NCBI RefSeq assembly: GCF_945859705.1
Contig: NC_079135.1
Span: 36,629,679-36,693,678 of the forward strand
DNA from: Episyrphus balteatus
Lineage: Eukaryota > Arthropoda > Insecta > Diptera > Syrphidae
Direction of reading: 5' to 3'
DNA: 64,000 bases
Position numbers and translations under genes: made by a program. The notes under the pieces are model-generated. The model was not told the DNA's origin. It saw nothing but the letters and a program-made list of their open reading frames with translations, and searched no databases. This document shows, piece by piece, positions 11,960 to 24,209 of this stretch. Position 1 is the first letter of the stretch. Every line of letters starts with the position of its first letter.

Positions 11960-14590
11960 TGACCTGTAGTCCAAAATAATGCGTTTTTTCCTCGAAAACC
12001 CTTAAAAATAGATTTGTAATTCTTTTGCCCAAATTAATAGACCTGCTCGTTGTGAACTCATATCTGCAAACCAAATCTTGTTTCGAGATCTTGATCCGAA
12101 TGAAAAAAAAAACATTTCGATATTTCCATTGCGAATAATTCAGCGACCAGACATTCAAGAAACTTTTGGTTTTCAGTTATGAATAAAGCTTAAACAGGCC
12201 CTTCTTTTAATGTATCACTCGATGGATTTAAAGGAAATTTTTGAAAATCCCTATATTTTAGGCAAGGGGTTAACCTTGATTTTTACTCAAAAATCCTTAA
12301 AAAATAGATTTGTAATTTTTCTACCCAAATTAATAGACCTGCTCATTCTGAACTCATATCTGCAAACCAAATCTTGTTTCGAGACCTTGATCCGAAGATA
12401 TCCGCTTCCGAACGAAAAAAAAAATAATTCGATATTTCCATTGCGAATAATTCAGCGACCAGACATTCAAGAAACTTTTGGTTTTTAGTTATGAATAAAG
12501 CTTAAAGAGGCCCTTCTTTTAATTAGGCTTGTGTAGTTCGCGAACGAACTAGTTCAATGAACTAGTTCATCTTGGTGAACTAGTGAACTTAGTTCACTTA
12601 TTAAGTTCAATTTAGTTCGCGAATAGCGAAAAAGATTTGTTTCAACAAACTAAACAGCAATATTTTTTGGGTGAAAGGAAGTCCCATCTGTAAAGGGAAT
12701 TTTCAAATTTGGTCCTTGTCTCCTTCTCTTATACGACGACAGCCCCTTTTAACCCGACAGACGTCTAAAGAAGGGGTGCAGAAACCAAAAGGCATATTAA
12801 ATTGCATCCAATTCTTTGTTGAGCGAAATCAGTTCTTCTGCTCTACCTCAAGATTTAGATGTCGGTAAAACAAAAGGTCGCTTGCGCCAGTTTCTATCAG
12901 CGTTTCTTCTTCAAGCACCACTTACTCTTATTTTTGAGCAAGAACAAAAAACAAGTAGCATCTTGGTCCTTGCATTACTATGATTTCGATTTAATGAAAG
13001 CAAAACGTACTTATTCTAGACTTTCGTCAGGAACCAGAAAGCTCGACAAGTATATGAACGAAATTAAGAATATTTTTAGGTTGTATTTGTTTTATTATGT
13101 AGAATGCGTCAATTTTACATAAATTTGGATACAGTTTGTACAAACTAATTTTGTTTTTTAATTCTAACAAAACCGGAGTGATTAAAATAAATTGAACTAA
13201 AATGAACTAGTTCAGAAGAACAAATGAACTAAAGTGCCCAACTCTACTTTTAACGCATCACTCGATGGATTTGGAGGAAATTTTTGAAAATTCCTATTTT
13301 TTAGGCAAGGGGTTAATCTTGATTTTTTTCTCGAAAATCCTTTAAAAATAGATTTGTAATTTTTCTACCCAAATTAATAGACCTGCTCATTGTGAACTCA
13401 TATCTGCAAACCAAATCTTGTTTCGAGGTCTTGATCCGAAAATATCTGCTTCCGAATGAAAAAAAAAAACAATATTTCGATATTTCCATTGCGATTAATT
13501 CGGCTACCAGACCTTCATGAACTTTTAGTTTTCAGTTATGAATAAAGCTTTTAGAGGCCCTCCTTTCAATGTATAACTCAATTGATTTGGAGGAAATTTT
13601 CGAAAATCCTGGTTTTTTCGGCAAGGGGTTAACCTTGATTTTTACTCAAAAATCCTAAAAAAAAAATTTGTAATTCGTGTACCCAAATTAATAGACCTGT
13701 TCCTTGTGAACTCATATCTGCAAACCAAATCTTGTTTCGAGACCTTGATCCAAAAATAGCTACTTCCGAATGAAAAAAAAATATTTCGATTGCGAATAAT
13801 TCAGCGACCAGACCTTCAAGAAACTTTTGGTTTTCAGCTATGAATAAATCCATATTTTTTAACTTGATTTTTTCTCGAAAATCCTTAAAAAATAGATTTG
13901 ATATTTTTCTACCTAAATTGATAGACCTACTCATTGCGAACTCATATCTGCAAACCAAATCTTGTTTCGAGGTCTTGATCCCAAGATATCTGCTTCCGAA
14001 TGAAAAAAAACAATATTTCGATATTTCCATTGCGAATAATTCAGCGACCAGACATTCAAGAAACTTTTGATTTTCAGTTATGAATAGAGCCTAAAAAGGA
14101 CCTTCTTTTAATGTATCACTCGATGGATTTGGAGGGAATTTTTGAAAATCCCTATTTTTTAGGCAAGGGATTAACCTTGATTTTTTCTCGAATTTTTGTA
14201 ATTTGTTTACCCAATTTAATAGGCCTGCTCATTGTGAACTCATATCTGCAAACCCAATCTTGTTTTGAGTGCTCGATCCGAAGATATTTTCTTCCGAATG
14301 AGGAAAACAAAAAATCTCGGTTGCAAATAACACTGCAACCAGACCAAAAAGAAACTTTTTGTTTTCATTAATTAATAGAGCTCAAAGAGACCTTTCGTCC
14401 ATAAATACAAAAAAAAAAAATAGATTTGTAATTTTTAGATTTAAATGCATAGGGCTCTGTTCACTCTGAACTCAAATCTTGAAAACAAAACTTTTTCGAG
14501 ATTTCGATCCGAAGATATCTGCTTCCGAATTAGAAAAACAAAATGTTGCGCTTGCAAATAACTATGCAATTAAATAGACCTAATAGCCTG
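11960..14590 (+). repeat. Satellite of about 300-bp tandem units
   Basis: A unit containing ATCACTCGATGGATTT, GGCAAGGGGTTAACCTTGAT, CTGCAAACCAAATCTTGTTT, TTGCGAATAATTCAGCGACC and AACTTTTGGTTTTCAGTTAT recurs head to tail. The marker CAAATCTTG falls near 12070, 12370, 13417, 13733, 13959 and 14255, with a diverged copy near 14480. Full units are 296-316 bp; the one starting near 13733 is shortened to about 226 bp. The 1047-bp gap between the second and third markers equals one unit (316) plus an inserted element (723) and its 8-bp duplication. Open frames inside are satellite translations, not genes. Fragments recur near 55020-55110 and 58980-59160, so the family is also dispersed. Confidence 0.9.
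12524..13246. mobile_element. Non-autonomous hAT-like element inside the satellite
   Basis: A 723-bp insertion splits a satellite unit. It is bounded by an 8-bp target duplication (12516-12523 CTTTTAAT; 13247-13254 CTTTTAAC, 7 of 8 identical), the size typical of hAT transposons. The ends are imperfect inverted repeats: TAGGCTTGTGTAGTTC at the left, and TAGAGTTGGGCACTTTAGTT reading inward from the right. The subterminal regions are packed with GAACTAGTTC-type short palindromes (12537-12616 and 13190-13232), a usual place for transposase-binding repeats. No hAT transposase motif could be read in the two short internal frames (12671-12868, 12859-13122). Superfamily assignment rests on target-site length and end sequence. 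Confidence 0.72.
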
Positions 14591-16042
14591 TTTTCACTAA
14601 AGCCCAACCCAACAAACAATTTTGATTCTATAAAGCTTTATAGGAGCTATATTACCTTCTAAAAGGCTTTTTAGAAGCAAAATTGTTTGGTGGGAAATGA
14701 GATAATTTTGCAAATAAGGTCAATTCAAATTTCAAATTAATTTTTTTTCTATTCGATTTGACATTAGAAATGAGATAATTTGCGAAATTATCTCATGAGA
14801 TAATTTGCGAAATTGAAAACCAAGCTATAAAAGAAACTTTATAAGAGCAAATTTGTGTTATTTGCAATAAAATTATAAATAGTGGGCACATAGCCAAAAC
14901 CACGAATCTGACAAATTGTTGTTTATAGAAAGACTGCTTCAAAGTTTTGGAAACTCATGCATTCTTATGGAAACTCATGCAACGGAAATTGATATTTTAG
15001 GCTCTTATGCAACACATGAAAGATTGGGATCGAGGCAGCGAATAGAGTTACTTATGAGAAGTAAAATAACGCATTAAAATAAAAATGTCCAAAAATACAG
15101 ATTCGCGGTTTTGACGTTGTGCGACGATATGTTGTTGGTCTTTGGCAGCTGTCTGTCAAAAATGTGCAATGCTCATGTTTTTTTTTTTTAACTCCGTAGA
15201 GGAATTGCCATCATTGTATATATATTTCCATAGTACTATCATGAAGTGAAACGATCTTAGGAACTCTAGTGGTGACTTGAAAAAGAAGAATTTGTATGAA
15301 AAAACACACTGAGCGCCACCTCAAAAAAGTGGCGACATGAACTAATACTAAATTCGACTTTCTATAGAAATAGTACTATAGAAATATATATACAATGATG
15401 GCCATATTACATCCATGATGGATTCAAAAAAAAAATTTCACAAAAAACCAAAACTATTCATGTGGCCATTGCATCCATGTTGGATTCAGAAAATGTTTTT
15501 TTAACAAAAAACCAAAAATTATCTGTATATTCTTAGCTACATTTTAAGACCATGGCCACTAACATTAGTTGCGTCGTTCTTGTGTTATAAGCGTTTGAAT
15601 ATTTTTTCGATTTTTTAAAAATCAAATGTGGAAACTTTTTTATTTTTATTTCTAATTTTTCGAAAAAACTTTGGTAATTTTACGTATATATTTGTTCAAC
15701 AATCTTATCAAGAACCATTTAAGACTTTTATCTGAAAAGTGCATTGCGTATATCTCGAAATATTAACATTTCAATGCAACCATGTCAAAGAAATTTTTGA
15801 ATATTTTTTTATATGAGAGCTTTTTTCAAACCTCATTTTCTCCGCTTTTTTTGTTAATATTTTCAGATATTTCTGTATGAACACAACAATTTTACTACCT
15901 TGGCACTACTGTTTTTATCGAGAAAAAGTAAAATCTGGATTTTTTCAAAAATCTATACATTTAAAGTTTTTGTTGTTTTTAACACGTAAATGGTTTTGAT
16001 TTCAAAAATCTCGATGTCGTTTTTTTGCACAAAATCTATATA
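14591..16042. other. Non-coding stretch with small fold-back relics
   Basis: No gene seen. Near 14600-14695 a short fold-back carries ATAAAGCTTTATAG and AGAAGCAAAATTGTTTG; a relative of it recurs near 36335-36445. Near 14700-14815 the words GAAATGAGATAATTTGC and GCAAATTATCTCATTTC-like inverses form another short palindrome. A duplicated ATCCATG(A/T)TGGATTCA motif occurs near 15410 and 15475. Confidence 0.45.
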
Positions 16043-16179
16043 AGCTGCGTTCCTTTGGAAATATTTATCTTCTTTTTAGTACTTAAAGCTGCTTTGAACT
16101 GCTTTTTCAATATAGCAAAGTAGTTCAAAGTAGTTTTAAGTACTAAAAAGTGGATAAATATTTCCAAAGGAACGCAGCT
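16043..16179. mobile_element. 137-bp MITE with inverted ends
   Basis: The left end AGCTGCGTTCCTTTGGAAAT (16043) is matched by the exact inverse ATTTCCAAAGGAACGCAGCT ending at 16179. Pairing continues inward through ATTTATC and AGTACTT, so the whole element can fold on itself. Both sides are flanked by TA-rich sequence (TATA...TATA), compatible with a TA target duplication. It lies 0.4 kb upstream of the Dbp73D start codon. No coding capacity. Confidence 0.8.
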
Positions 16180-16594
16180 ATAGATAAACAAAAAAACACA
16201 CCTTTTAATAAAATCTATAAACAAAGTATAATGACCGATTTCATAAACATTTAAAAGCTTTTAAATTTTTAAATGACGTTTTTTGTATGGAACAAACGTC
16301 ATTTTAGCCTGATAAATATTTAGAAGGGCTTTATGAAATTGACCATAAATTAATTAAAGTAAACACTCCGAGAGCGTACTTTCAACAATTTCATACCACA
16401 AGAATTATAATACTTTTCTCGTTCCCAAGTGACAGCACTGATCGCTTTAGTTTCAATTTTGAAAACCAGATAGAGCTACGCTCGATTTGTTTTTTTTTGG
16501 ACACGTGCTATTTTGACAGCTGCATGTTGACATAGTCGTTCACAAGTTTATTTTCTCATTTTAACAATACAATTTATTTATTTTCCTTTATAAA

Positions 16595-19500
16595 ATGGAA
16601 TTATTTTCAGTAAAAAGGTTAAAACATTATTCATCTATATATCTAAATGCAGAAATAATAAAATCCTTATTAATTTCATAGATACATCGAAGGTGAACAA
16701 TTCACCGACGATCCAAACAAAGAAGATGACATTCTACAAAAACTCTTGAAAAAAGCCCAAGCACGAAAAAGTACCCAACCTTCTGAGATTCCACAGAATA
16801 TTTCTGATATCCCTGTGATAAGTGAGGAGCATGAAAACAAGCAAACAGAATTGCAAGAAGATAGTCAAAATGACGATGAAGAAACAAATGTCACAAAAAA
16901 ACCAAAATTATCCGATGAACCGGCAGAAAATGAAGATTTTCAAGTTCTCGGCTCAAATGTCTTTGATCGCAAACCTAAAGTTGAGATGGTTCTTCCTCCA
17001 TGGTTAGCACATCCAACTGTCATTGCCACAAGCATTGTCGAATCGTCAGAACAAGAAGATAGCTTTGTTTCAAAAGCTGACTATCTTTCTGATCATTTAA
17101 AGGAATCATTGAAAGAATTGTCTATTGACAACTTATTCCCTGTTCAGAAATCAGTTATTCCTTGGGTTCTAACAGCTCATTCAAAACCCTATCCCTTTCG
17201 ACCGAGAGATATTTGCGTTTCAGCTCCAACAGGTAGTGGCAAGACACTTGCTTTCGCTGTTCCCATTGTCCAGTTGTTGGAGAATCGTGTAGAGAAGAAA
17301 ATTCGTGCTCTTGTCGTACTACCTGTTGCCGAATTGGCTCTCCAAGTCTATAAAGTCTTTAAGAAACTCACAGACAAGACTAATTTGAGTGTTTGCCTTC
17401 TGACCAAATCCAATCCTTTCCCATTGGAACAGCAAAAGCTTGTTGAATCTTACAAAGGCAAATTCTATTCAAAAGCTGACATTGTCATCACCACTCCCGG
17501 TCGTCTGGTTGAGCATCTTCATGCTACAAATGGATTCTGTCTGAAATCCCTCAAATTCCTCGTCATTGACGAAGCAGACAGAATTATGAATCAAGTTCAT
17601 CATAATTGGCTTTATCATCTGGACAATCACGTCAAAACTACTTCAGATATGTTACTGTCTGGCCGGACTGCTCCTCTTTGTATTCATGAATTGGAATCCG
17701 TTGCATGCAATCAACCACACAAAATGTTATTCTCTGCAACTTTGTCTCAAGATCCTGAAAAACTTCAAGGTATTAGGTTATTCCAGCCCAAGTTGTTCAC
17801 ATCTGTTTTGACCAATTTGGATGAACTTAAAGAAAAGTTTGTTGAAGCAAGAACGGCAGAGATTCGGGAGGAATTTATTGGGAAATATACGACACCTGCT
17901 GAGTTGACCGAGAAATATTGCTTAACAGAGAGTCGAATTAAACCTTTGACGCTATACTCGTTAATTACTGAAAATAATTGGACAAAGTTTTTGTGCTTTA
18001 CAAATAGTGTGGAATCTTCGGGAAGGTAATTTTATAAAACTTTTTCAGGTTGGGGTCAAAATTCTGCTTTTCAAAACTCTACTTTTCATAATTATGTTTT
18101 ACAAAATTCGGCAAAAAATTAAAAAAGTTTTTTGAAAATGTTAACATTTAACATTTTCCAAACCCTTTTTTAATTCTTTGCAGAGATCTGTAAAACCATC
18201 TTTTCGCAAAATGTTCTACATATATTTGATTACTTTTCTTATTTTGTCATTTTTTTTATGGGATTTTCGTTTGGTAAATTTATATTTTGATCTATTGACT
18301 CGAACGATGATTTAAATAAATTTAATCTTGTTTTGAAACCGAAGCAAATTATTATCAAACAAAAACTTCTTAAACAGATGGATGCCCAAAAAATCCAGAT
18401 CTGGAAAATCGATCTAAGATCAAAAAATAAATCAGTTTTTCTGGCCAAACGATGGCAAAAATGATCAAAATCAGTTTTTCTGACAGATCTAAATAAAAAA
18501 ATAAATTGATTTTTGTACCAAACGAAAACCCCATAAGTATTAAGGCTTGGCCACACCGGAGGGTACGCGGTAGCGGTAAGGGTAGCGGCAACGATATTTG
18601 TATTAAAAAAATTCCACACCCGAACGTTGATGTGTCAGTTTGGAATTTTTTCCATACAAATACCCGTACCGTTACCTGTACCTCTACCGCGTACCCTCCG
18701 GTGTGGCCAAGCCTTTATTTTGTCGAATTCCAAACTCGATCTGCAGTCGACTTTTTTCTTAAACAAATTCCAATGAAAAAAAATTCACTACTTTTTCCCG
18801 AAGAATCGATCTTTTTTCTCTTTTTTTTTATTGAAACGGATTTACATTACATTTTTCAAATTCCTAAATAGCCAAAAAGTGTCGACTTTAGTAGCGACTA
18901 CAAGTGGTTGAAAGGAATTCGACATTAATTTTTTGTTTTATACCTAAATCAATAAATTTGAAAATATTAATAAAAGGTTTTTAATATTAAATATTTTCGA
19001 AAAATAATTGATTAATTAATTTATAATTTATGGGAAAAGGAATATTTTGTATCATACATCGTTTCTAATAAGGACAATAGATGTTAGTTTAATTAAAGTC
19101 AGTTTTTGCATTTTAAAAAAATATTTGGGACGTTAATGAAATGTATTCTTCTTTAGCAAGCGCACTATGCTATAAAAAAAAACCGGAATTGACAGTTTTT
19201 TTTTGTTCAAATATATGCCGGCAGAACTTTGAAAAGCAGAATTTTAAAAAGCAGAATTTTGAAAGACAGAATAGAAAAAAAGCAGAATTTTGAAAAACAG
19301 AATTTTCGTTAAAAAAGCAGACTTTTGAAAACCAGAACTTTGAAGTCACCTCCCAACTCCCAACTCTTTCTATTCTTTATAGTTATTTAATTTTTGTCTT
19401 CTTTTAGATTGGCGTTTGTTTTAAAGTACCTCTTCGATAAAAGGATGGTTATAGAGGAACTCTCTGGAGCTTTGAATCCCAAAATGCGTGCAAGTGTTTT

Positions 19501-20168
19501 GAGTACTTTTGCCAGGGGCAAAACCAATGGATTGATATGTTCTGACGCTCTAGCTCGTGGTATTGATATTCCTGATGTTGACATAGTGATTTCTTACGAT
19601 CCAGCACGACACATCAAGACTTATATCCATAGGATAGGACGAACAGCTCGTGCTGGTCGACCTGGAACAGCAATAACTATGCTCACACAGAAAGAACTTA
19701 ATAGTTTCAATGTAAGTTTGAATGAATTCAATCAATTAAGATACTTGTAGATATATTTTACTTTCTCTGTTCTAGCACACACTCTCTGAAGTTGGAAAAG
19801 TCATAACCGAAGAAATCAAAGTCACAACAGATGTCGAAGAAAACAATGCCCAAAAGTATGCTAAAGCACTTTCAGAACTTCGAATTAAGGTTGAGGCTGA
19901 CAAACATACAAAGAATTATTTGAAGCACATTGCTAAGGAGAAAGCCAAACCAGTGGATCCATCGAAAATGTCATTGATGGAAAAATTGCAACATCAAGCG
20001 GAAAATAAGGTTATGGAAAAATTCGAAGCTCGACAAGTTGATGGTAAAACGACGATATTAGAACGCCAAAAGAAGAAGAAACCAATGAAAGCGTTTAAGA
20101 AGAAACAATTGAATAAAATTGCAACAAAGTCGCATGTCATTGGAAAAGCGAAACAGAAGAAAAATTAG
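16595..20168 (+). CDS. Dbp73D: DEAD-box ATP-dependent RNA helicase, Dbp73D/DDX51 type
   Basis: Exons 16595-16617, 16682-18025, 19408-19711 and 19776-20168 join to 687 aa. All introns are GT..AG and the phases close. The start (MELFSVKRYIEGEQF) is on a 23-base first exon. Helicase motifs appear in order: APTGSGKT Walker A near residue 189-196, LPVAELALQV, TTPGRLVEH, VIDEADR with DEAD at about 304-307, SAT at about 359-361, FTNSVESSGR across the exon 2/3 junction, SDALARGIDIP near 500 and HRIGRTARAGRPG near 530. The C-terminal tail is very Lys-rich (KKKKPMKAFKKKQ), as in nucleolar helicases. By family knowledge, DDX51/Dbp6-type helicases act in large ribosomal subunit rRNA maturation in the nucleolus; that role is inferred here. 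Intron 2 (1.38 kb) carries a MITE. Every helicase motif looks intact. Confidence 0.95.
18542..18715. mobile_element. MITE copy A (TTAA-flanked, in Dbp73D intron 2)
   Basis: The inverted ends AAGGCTTGGCCACACCGGAG and its complement enclose a palindromic GGTAGCGGTA / TACCGCTACC-type interior of 174 bp in total. The left flank reads TTAA at the junction; the right flank reads TTTATT. It is nearly identical to copy C at 42232-42405; I find one substitution in the GGTAAGGG/GGTACGGG position. No transposase. The TTAA junction suggests a piggyBac-like mobiliser, but this is not proven. Confidence 0.88.
18716..19407. other. Remainder of Dbp73D intron 2
   Basis: Non-coding. From 19225 to 19340 the word AGCAGAATTTTGAAA is repeated several times with variation (a short degenerate tandem array). 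The acceptor CTTCTTTTAG precedes exon 3. Confidence 0.6.
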
Positions 20169-20249
20169 TGAAGGGGGCAATAAAGACGATTGAAGCGTGT
20201 ATAAAGGATCTTCCTATTGTTGTTAACAAATTAAATATTTTTATTTTAC

Positions 20250-20255
20250 AATAAA
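20250..20255 (+). terminator. Dbp73D: Poly(A) signal of Dbp73D
   Basis: The first AATAAA after the stop codon lies 82 bases downstream, in an AT-rich 3' UTR. It is the likely polyadenylation signal; the cleavage site is not determined. Confidence 0.6.
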
Positions 20256-20678
20256 ACTTGATAGAAACTTTAATTTCTATTTATTTTTGTTTTTCAATTT
20301 TTAAGTCGGGTTTTCAGTATAGACAATTTGAAGCTAATGATGCGCAACGGCCTCGCAAATAAACAATGATGTACAATCAGCAATTATCTATCCAGAAAAA
20401 TGAACTTGACTCTCTTTTGTTAATTCCGGGTGAAAAATTTTTCATGTTCAAGAAAATTTGTCTTATTTATCAACTATTTTTCAAGTAAAATGTTCAAGTT
20501 TTGATGTCGAAAAATAAACGCAGTTTCCCGATAAAAAAAAATAATCCCATTCCGGTGAAACTCGCAATAGCTTTTGAAATTCGGATCGAACAAAATTTGG
20601 GTGAAAAGTTTGCCACTTGAAATTCACAATGGGCTGATGTTGATAATTACTAATTTTTTTCAAATCAATTTTCGAAAA

Positions 20679-21260
20679 CTGGGGGTCTATTACGTAATAG
20701 GAAACGAGCGGCAAGTCAACGATAGTGAAGTAAACGATAGTCACGACAAAGAGCGACTATGTAAAACGAGAAAGTCGTTTGGCCAAACTAAACTGAGAAA
20801 AATATTTTTTTTAGACACACATGAATTCTACCAGCAAACGCAATAATATTATGACAGATAAACGAGAACGAAAGTTAAACGATAGGTAAATAGCAGTCGT
20901 AAAGATTAACAAGAATCGTTGAAGTAAAACGATTATCATATTGTTTTACAAAATAGGGCCCTGAGGACTTTTTATAAAACGATTATCGTTGAAACTACTT
21001 CGTTATCGTTCAAATGCGATTACGTATTACGATAATCGTTTTGTTTCAACGATACTCGTTAATCTTTACAACTGCCATTTGCCTATAGCTTGACTTTTGT
21101 TTAGCTTTGATAATATTGTTGCGTTTGCAGTTAGAATGCATGTGAGCCTCAAAAAAATATTTTTTTTTGGTTTAGGCCTTACGACTTTCTCGTGTTCCAT
21201 AATCGCTTTGTCGTGTCGTTGACTTGCCACTCGTTTCGAATTACGTAGTAGAACCCCTGC
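20679..21260. mobile_element. Fold-back MITE with CTGGGGGTCTATTACGTAAT ends
   Basis: The left end CTGGGGGTCTATTACGTAAT, followed by GGAAACGAGCGGCAAGTCAA, is answered at the right by the inverse TTGACTTGCCACTCGTTTCG, AATTACGTAGTAGAACCCC and TGCAG. The arms extend inward through GTTTAACGATAG/GTAAACGATAG and AACGATTATCGTTG words, so almost the entire 0.58 kb can pair. The short frames inside are translations of the arms. Non-autonomous; superfamily not assigned. Confidence 0.78.
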
Positions 21261-21727
21261 AGATTGATATGTTAATTTTTCGAACATAGCTCCTGAAATT
21301 GAGTTTTAATGTTGGCTAAGATCATAAACGCCTAAAAAATTTGCATCAAAAATATTACTGGTGCAAACGTGATGCTTTGTAGGTAATGTAGTGTTATCTT
21401 TCCATACAAAAATTTGTCATATTCGAAATATTTGTGTTTCATTAGGTTTAGAATTCAATTTGAATTTGAATGAATCCGATTTGAATGAAATCGAACAAAT
21501 TTCCGTTCCGAAGGATATTTCGCTAGGGCTGAATATTTTTTCGGTCGCTGAAACCAAAGTTCATTTTGCCCCCATCACATCAAGATTTTGACATAACCTC
21601 AAATAAGATTTTCTTTTAACTTTGTCTGTGAATACTTTTTAATGTTATCTAGAAAACCTGTGGTGTTCAAATTAAAAGGACTTCGGATATGGCTTCAGCG
21701 ATCAAAAAAAAAATATACATCCCCACT

Positions 21728-22394
21728 CTGGGGGTCTATTACGTAATACGAAACAGGTGGAAAGTAAACGATAATGAAGTAAATGATATTCACGACAAAG
21801 AGCGTATGGGTGTTTTTATAAACGTCTGCCTAACTTAGGCCTGCGTTAGTCGTGTTCATAAAGTCAGATCTGCGATCGGACTAACTTAGTCCAACTGCAG
21901 TTCTGCTGTTCATAAACGTCAGTATGTCGTCAACATCGGGCAGATTGCGCAGCCAAAATTGTATTGCTGCAGAACTCAAGAAGAAATTTATCTGACTCTT
22001 GATTCGATTTTTTTTTGTTAATAAATGTAAATATTGTTAAAAAAAATGAAAAGCAAACATATTAATTAGGGTGGTGCAAAAAATGTTTCTTTTTGCATTT
22101 TTCGAAAAATTTAAATTTTAATGACACAGAAAATTTCTAAATCGTGTTTTTTGAGATAATGAGTTTATATTAATTTTTTTCGTATTAGGGTGGCTCTAAA
22201 AAATGTTATCTTCCACAGTTGCTTGAAGAATTCCATGCATTCGGCAGACCCAACACCTAAACGAAAACGAATGTCATACGATAGGCTAAGATAAACGAGT
22301 ATCGTTGAAATAAAACGATAATCGTAATACGTTATCGCGTTTGAACGATAACGAATCAGTTTCAGCGATAATCGTTTTACAAAATTGGCCCATG
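21728..22394. mobile_element. Second, rearranged copy of the same fold-back MITE
   Basis: It starts with the same end (CTGGGGGTCTATTACGTAAT, then CGAAAC) and carries AGTAAACGATAATGAAG. From about 21806 to 22250 it is interrupted by unrelated sequence with its own TTCATAAACGTC inverted words and the phrase TTAGGGTGG. The CGATAATCGTTTTAC block resumes at about 22265-22394, and the distal terminal repeat is missing. Probably a copy broken by later insertions. Confidence 0.6.
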
Positions 22395-24209
22395 TAAACA
22401 TTCGTTTTTTTTTTTTTAATTCTTGACTTAATATTTGTTTATATGGAAAAATTGCTCCCACATAAGTAAGAATAAAAATAAATCTCTTCCCAATATCCAT
22501 TTGCCACAAGAGATCATTGGATTTTCTATATAAATCTCTATTTCAAAAAGAAATCGACATAAAAATTGAGAAAACCTCAATTTTTTAACAATTTTTTTTT
22601 TTTTTCAAAAGTTTAAAAATGGAGTTAGCTGTGCTTCGCTTTAAGTCGACGATAAAGCGTCCACTCTCGTAATTTATAATCGGTAATTGTTGAGCCTATC
22701 GTTTTCTTTGGGTATCTTTTTTTTTGCGTTTGGTTTCGTAACCCGATATTTTTCTTTGCAGGAAATAACGATGATGAACTCACGGTTCACCTCCAGTTTC
22801 GAGAAAGAATTCTTTCTTCAGAGTATACAATGAAAACAAAAATAAATACAAAAAATGTGTTTGTTTTTTTAGAAAATACATGCAATTTTATTGTGTAATC
22901 CTTTTCTTTTTTTTTTAAACATTTTTCAGTTAACAACTTTGCTTGGTGGAATAATTGTTTCTTTCTTTTTTTTTTATATATAAATAGTATACATATAACA
23001 TACATGGAAATCTTTTTTTAAAATACATATACTTTATTAAGAAAAAAATATATATATATGTAAATGTACTATACTAAATCAAATAAAGTAAAGAAAGAAC
23101 TCCCATTTTCTTTTCTTTTTTTTCGTTAATAAAATGTTTGGGGTTATAAAATATACATTATTTACCGATGTAGCATTTACTTTAAGACAAACGACGAAAA
23201 AGAAAAAAATTAATTGAGCTTCATTATTTTTTTATGAATTATAAAATAAAAGCAATTAAATTAGTAATAAGTTACATCGGATAAATCGCGAGCTACAAAA
23301 AACCATAGCTTTTCTTTGATTAAAAACAAAAAAAAAATTAACAAAAAAAAAAATAGCTGCTAGCTATGATGTTCGTTTTAACCCCACAACAAACACTCTT
23401 CTTCCAACATTAATTTGATTTATTATACTTTTTATTAGTTCTTTTTTTATTGAATTAACAATTGTGTTTATATTTGTTTTTATTTTTTTTTTTCGATTTG
23501 TTTTTTTCTTTTCTGTGAATTAGGAAAAAAACAATAAAAAGAATACTTAACAAGTAGGACACACATCACAGCCTATAGAATGTACAATCTTCTGATCTCA
23601 CTGATGATCACCAGAAGGGAGAGAAAAGCACAATTTCCTAGTTCAACTAGTCAATAAATGCCTATCTCAAATTATTTAATATTATATTTATAATAAAAAA
23701 AAAAATACGAGAAAAATGATGTTAAATAGTTTTTAACAAAGTGTGTCCGTTGTTAAATAATTTAGTTTTTTCTATTATTATTATTATTTTGTATTCATTT
23801 ATGTGACCCTCTCGTGCTATGGGGAGAATCTCTTAAAATGTGCAGAGAAAAATTCTGCAAGTCTTATAATGCGCGTTGTAGAAAACAAGTAGTTTTTTTT
23901 TTAATTTTTATGGACGTATATGATCTCGCTTTTTATCATATACAAAAAATGCAGTCTTTACAAAAAAAAAAATAATGATAATATTAATAATTTAAGTTTA
24001 ATAAAAATGTGAGAGCTTCGAGAAAAGAGAGCGACTTTTCTTGATATATATGTATGTACTTATAAATCGGGCTTAAAGAGTAACCTAATGAATACCCTTC
24101 TCTTCCCGTTTAGAAATTAATTCGTGCCTCTCTTTTTTTTTTAAATAAGTATCAAACAAGTAAACTTTTGAAAAAGAAACGATCTCTTTTTTTTTAGTTG
24201 TAACTCGCC
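22395..24209 (-). other. Intergenic sequence and probable importin-4 3' UTR
   Basis: No ORF of coding character. The part next to the importin-4 stop (about 23000-24209) is very AT-rich with several TTTATT words (AATAAA on the - strand), as expected of a 3' UTR. The true 3' end cannot be placed. Confidence 0.5.

Noticed and set aside
12671..13122. Two open frames inside the hAT-like element as a transposase
   Set aside because: No hAT catalytic or dimerisation motif is visible and the frames are short and in different registers. Called non-autonomous.
13629..14030. 133-codon minus-strand frame with internal repeats
   Set aside because: It is translation of two satellite units in tandem, hence the repeated SKQDLVCRYEF-type phrases. 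Not a gene.
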